From: JBBRZF01 sp038236965
GTDB taxonomy: Bacteria > Acidobacteriota > Terriglobia > Terriglobales > Acidobacteriaceae
Assembly: GCA_038236965.1 (NCBI GenBank)
Contig: JBBRZF010000206.1
Span: 1-5,578 of the forward strand
Direction of reading: 5' to 3'
DNA: 5,578 nucleotides
In this document: positions 3,834 through 5,578 of the stretch, one piece after another
How positions within the stretch are numbered: position 1 is the stretch's first letter
How the letters are laid out: each line of letters begins with the position of its first letter
Notes under the pieces: model-generated
The model's input: the letters and a program-made list of their open reading frames with translations, nothing else
What the model was told of the DNA's origin: nothing
The model's database searches: none
Made by a program: the position numbers and the translations under genes

Positions 3834-5204
3834 CTATTCGCCGGCGACTGTCATGCCGTCTATTCGCAGGGTGGGGCAAGCGACGGAGCCGCGGAAGACG
3901 AGGTCGTTGCCGATCTCGGCGATGTTGTTGAGCATGTCCTTGAGATTGCCGGCGACGGTGATCTCTTCGACAGGGAAAGCCTGTTCGCCATCCTTGATCC
4001 ACATGCCGGATGCGCCGCGCGAGAAGTCTCCGGTGACGAGGTTAACGCCGAAGCCGAGGAATTCGGTAAGGTAGAAGCCGTCCTTGATGTCGGCAATGAT
4101 TTCTTTCGGGGCTCGCGGGCCGGGCTGGAGGAAGAAGTTTCCGGCGCCGATGCCGGGAGTTCCGGCGAGTCCGCGGGAGGCGTTGCCAGTGGTCTGCATG
4201 CCGAGCTTTTTCCCCGTGTAGGTGTTAAGCAAATACGATTTCAGCTCGCCGTTTTCTATGACGACGGTGCGACGGGTGGGAATTCCCTCGCCGTCGAAGG
4301 GACTGGAGCCGAAGCCTCCGGGAATGGTTCCGTCATCGATGACGTTGATGTTGCTGCCTGCAATCTTTTCTCCGAGCTTGCCTGCGAGGAACGATGCGTG
4401 ACGATAGACACTGTCGCCATTGATGGCTTCGAAGATGTGGTCGAGCAGAGCGCGGGAGACATTGGGATCGAAGACGATGGGGACGCGCGTGGTCTTGACC
4501 TTGCGAGCGCCGATGCGGCGGAGGGTGCGTTCGGCGGCGATGCGTCCCACTTCTTCGGGCGAATCGAGTTTGGTGATGGTGCGAGAAACGGAGTACCAGA
4601 AATCGCGCTGCATGTTTCCGTTTTCGTCCTGCGCGATGGGCACGGCGGAGACGGAACAGTAGGAGCGGCGATAGTCGCCGACGAATCCGTTGGAGTTGGC
4701 GAGGACTTTGGAGCCGACGGCGGCGTCGAAGGAACCGCCTTCGGAATTCTTGATGCGCGGGTCGGCGGAGGTGGCGGCTTTTTCGGCGCGACGCGCGTAG
4801 TCGATGCGGTCGGCCGTGGAGAGCGAATAGACGTCGTCGTAATAAAGATCGAGATCCGTTGATATAGAGCCGAGCAGCGATGCGTCGGGAACTCCAGCGA
4901 AGGGATCTTCCGAAGTGAACTTGGCTAGCTCAAGGGCGGAGGCGACCATCTGCTTGACGCCTTCGGGAGAGAGATCGCTGGTCCAGGTGCTGGCGGCGCG
5001 CTGTCCGCGAAAGACGCGGATGCCGAGCGCCTTGGAGCCGGACTCCTTCAAGGTCTCAACCTCGCCGAGACGAACGACGGTGGAGAATTCAGAGCCATCG
5101 CGAGCGACGGCTTCGGCGGCGGTTGCGCCACCCTTCATCGCCTGCGCGACGACGTCGGCGGCTAGCTGTTTCAAATCGAGAGCGATTGCGGTTTCAGTAG
5201 GCAT
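3834..5204 (-). CDS. pmbA: TldE/PmbA, metalloprotease partner subunit
   Basis: A 456-residue cytosolic protein, full length for the TldE/PmbA family (about 450). In characterised systems TldE forms a heterodimer with TldD that degrades unfolded peptides through a narrow channel. In Escherichia coli the pair matures microcin B17 and degrades the antitoxin CcdA. TldE has no metal site, and indeed no HExxxH-type motif occurs here (the histidines at 256 and 269 are not in such a motif). Family marks: TLKESGSKALGIRVFRGQRAAS start region (51-72), SNGFVGDYRRSYCS (171-184), VPIVFDPNVSRALLDHIFEA (241-260), LNTYTGKKLGMQTTGNASR (326-344), and the C-terminal block VNLVTGDFSRGASGMWIKDGE...FPVEEITVAGNL (387-421) with IGNDL (431-435). 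The ATG at 5204 gives the expected N-terminus, but no Shine-Dalgarno precedes it. It is downstream of tldD by 131 bp and ends in a strong terminator. Confidence 0.97.
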   Translation of the reverse strand: MPTETAIALDLKQLAADVVAQAMKGGATAAEAVARDGSEFSTVVRLGEVETLKESGSKALGIRVFRGQRAASTWTSDLSPEGVKQMVASALELAKFTSEDPFAGVPDASLLGSISTDLDLYYDDVYSLSTADRIDYARRAEKAATSADPRIKNSEGGSFDAAVGSKVLANSNGFVGDYRRSYCSVSAVPIAQDENGNMQRDFWYSVSRTITKLDSPEEVGRIAAERTLRRIGARKVKTTRVPIVFDPNVSRALLDHIFEAINGDSVYRHASFLAGKLGEKIAGSNINVIDDGTIPGGFGSSPFDGEGIPTRRTVVIENGELKSYLLNTYTGKKLGMQTTGNASRGLAGTPGIGAGNFFLQPGPRAPKEIIADIKDGFYLTEFLGFGVNLVTGDFSRGASGMWIKDGEQAFPVEEITVAGNLKDMLNNIAEIGNDLVFRGSVACPTLRIDGMTVAGE

Positions 5205-5261
5205 GAGTTTAGTCGTTAGTTCTGTGATCTCTAGTACGTCCGAAATTTATTTAGAGCGGTG

Positions 5262-5278
5262 CCGGACGAGGCGTCCGG
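5262..5278. repeat. Perfect 7-bp hairpin in the tldD-tldE spacer
   Basis: CCGGACG (5262-5268) and CGTCCGG (5272-5278) are complementary with a 3-nt loop. On the - strand it is followed by a mixed A/T stretch (ctctaaataaattt) and not a clean T-run. It could act as a weak attenuator, an RNA processing or stabilising stem, or be another short palindromic repeat. Confidence 0.5.
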
Positions 5279-5289
5279 GGCCACGCAAG

Positions 5290-5320
5290 TCAAAATCAAA
5301 AATCTAATTCAAAATCAAAA
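5290..5320. repeat. 12-bp direct repeat TCAAAATCAAAA, two copies
   Basis: Exact copies at 5290-5301 and 5309-5320, 19 bp start to start, each internally made of TCAAAA units. They sit just downstream of the tldD stop. Low-complexity A-rich spacers of this kind recur between genes in some Acidobacteriota (recollection). Confidence 0.6.
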
Positions 5321-5335
5321 CCAAGAACATCACGC

Positions 5336-5578
5336 TTATTTGCCGGTGCCGCCCACGGTGAGGCGATCGATCTTCAAGGTCGGAATGCCGACGCCTACGG
5401 GAACGGATTGTCCGTCTTTGCCGCAGGTGCCGACGCCTTCGTCGAGTTGCAGATCGTTGCCGACCATGGAGACGCGGGTGAGCACGTCGGGGCCGTTGCC
5501 GATGAGGGTTGCGTTCTTCAGGGGCGCGGTAATCTTTCCGTCTTCGATCATGTAGCACTCGGAGGCGGAGAAGACGAA
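5336..5578 (-). CDS. tldD: TldD metalloprotease, C-terminal end (truncated by window edge)
   Basis: The last 80 residues of TldD, the catalytic partner of TldE. The frame is open to the right edge (FVFSASECYMIEDGK...), so the ATG at 5551 is internal and the rest of the gene lies outside. The tail is strongly diagnostic: IEDGKITAPLKNATLIGNGP, then DVLTRVSMVGNDL, then the near-invariant GTCGKDGQSVPVGVG followed by PTLKIDRLTVGGT just before the stop. The zinc-binding HExxxH region characteristic of TldD lies upstream and cannot be checked here. The gene precedes tldE on the same strand, the arrangement expected for co-expressed subunits. No intrinsic terminator separates them. Confidence 0.96.
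   Translation of the reverse strand, partial: FVFSASECYMIEDGKITAPLKNATLIGNGPDVLTRVSMVGNDLQLDEGVGTCGKDGQSVPVGVGIPTLKIDRLTVGGTGK

Larger units (their letters stand above)
5205..5335. other. tldD-tldE intercistronic spacer with hairpin and A-rich repeats
   Basis: 131 bp separate the tldD stop from the tldE start, long for subunits of one enzyme. It contains the hairpin CCGGACG-AGG-CGTCCGG (5262-5278) and an A-rich stretch (5290-5320) with two exact copies of a 12-bp unit. No convincing tldE-proximal promoter or Shine-Dalgarno is visible. Confidence 0.65.

Noticed and set aside
3825..4862. + strand frame of 345 codons opposite tldE
   Set aside because: Composition (Gly, Asp, Val, Ala) is typical of the antisense of a GC-rich gene; tldE on the other strand is certain.
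5290..5320. CRISPR-like repeat
   Set aside because: Only two copies of a 12-bp A-rich unit separated by 7 bp; no spacer regularity and no cas genes.

Overview
The window looks like chromosomal DNA of an Acidobacteriota member (Koribacter/Terriglobia type). That assignment is an inference. It rests on the short intergenic palindromes (GGGGCTAAAGCCCC plus the GGCACGACT/AGTCGTGCC stem), the CACGGATGTA-type decamers, the A-rich CAAAATCAAAA spacer and the character of the small secreted proteins. No rRNA, tRNA or marker protein is present to prove it. The window holds seven protein genes, two of them cut by the window edges, and no transposase, CRISPR array or RNA gene was seen.

Left part, + strand: the C-terminal portion of a medium-chain (zinc-type) NAD(P)H:quinone oxidoreductase runs off the left edge (to 508). 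A 315-base non-coding stretch follows with an ECF-sigma-like promoter, a 10-bp palindrome and a perfect 12-bp inverted repeat. These lead into a small secreted protein of unknown function (824-1165), which ends in a textbook intrinsic terminator (1185-1221). Next is a complete inward-rectifier K+ channel of the KirBac type (1297-2229) with an intact TIGYG filter.

Middle: 2230-2494 separates two convergent genes and is packed with repeats: a decamer tandem, a two-hairpin REP-like element and an interrupted inverted repeat flanking it. On the - strand are a single-pass membrane-anchored protein (2495-2998), possibly read from a leaderless mRNA, and a small signal-peptide protein with an AG..G..KE..D motif (3160-3498). 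A 279-base stretch without a convincing gene and a symmetrical, probably bidirectional terminator (3778-3812) follow.

Right part, - strand: tldE/pmbA (3834-5204) lies downstream of tldD, of which only the C-terminal 80 codons are inside the window (5336-5578). Together these encode the two subunits of the TldD/TldE metalloprotease. The 131-bp spacer between them carries a stable hairpin and a 12-bp direct repeat. The - strand transcription unit therefore reads tldD, tldE, terminator, and then separately expressed small envelope genes.

Nothing here proves a new multi-gene system. The most distinctive signals are the regulatory block at 646-740, the REP-like element at 2336-2396 and its partial resemblance to the terminator stem at 3778-3812.
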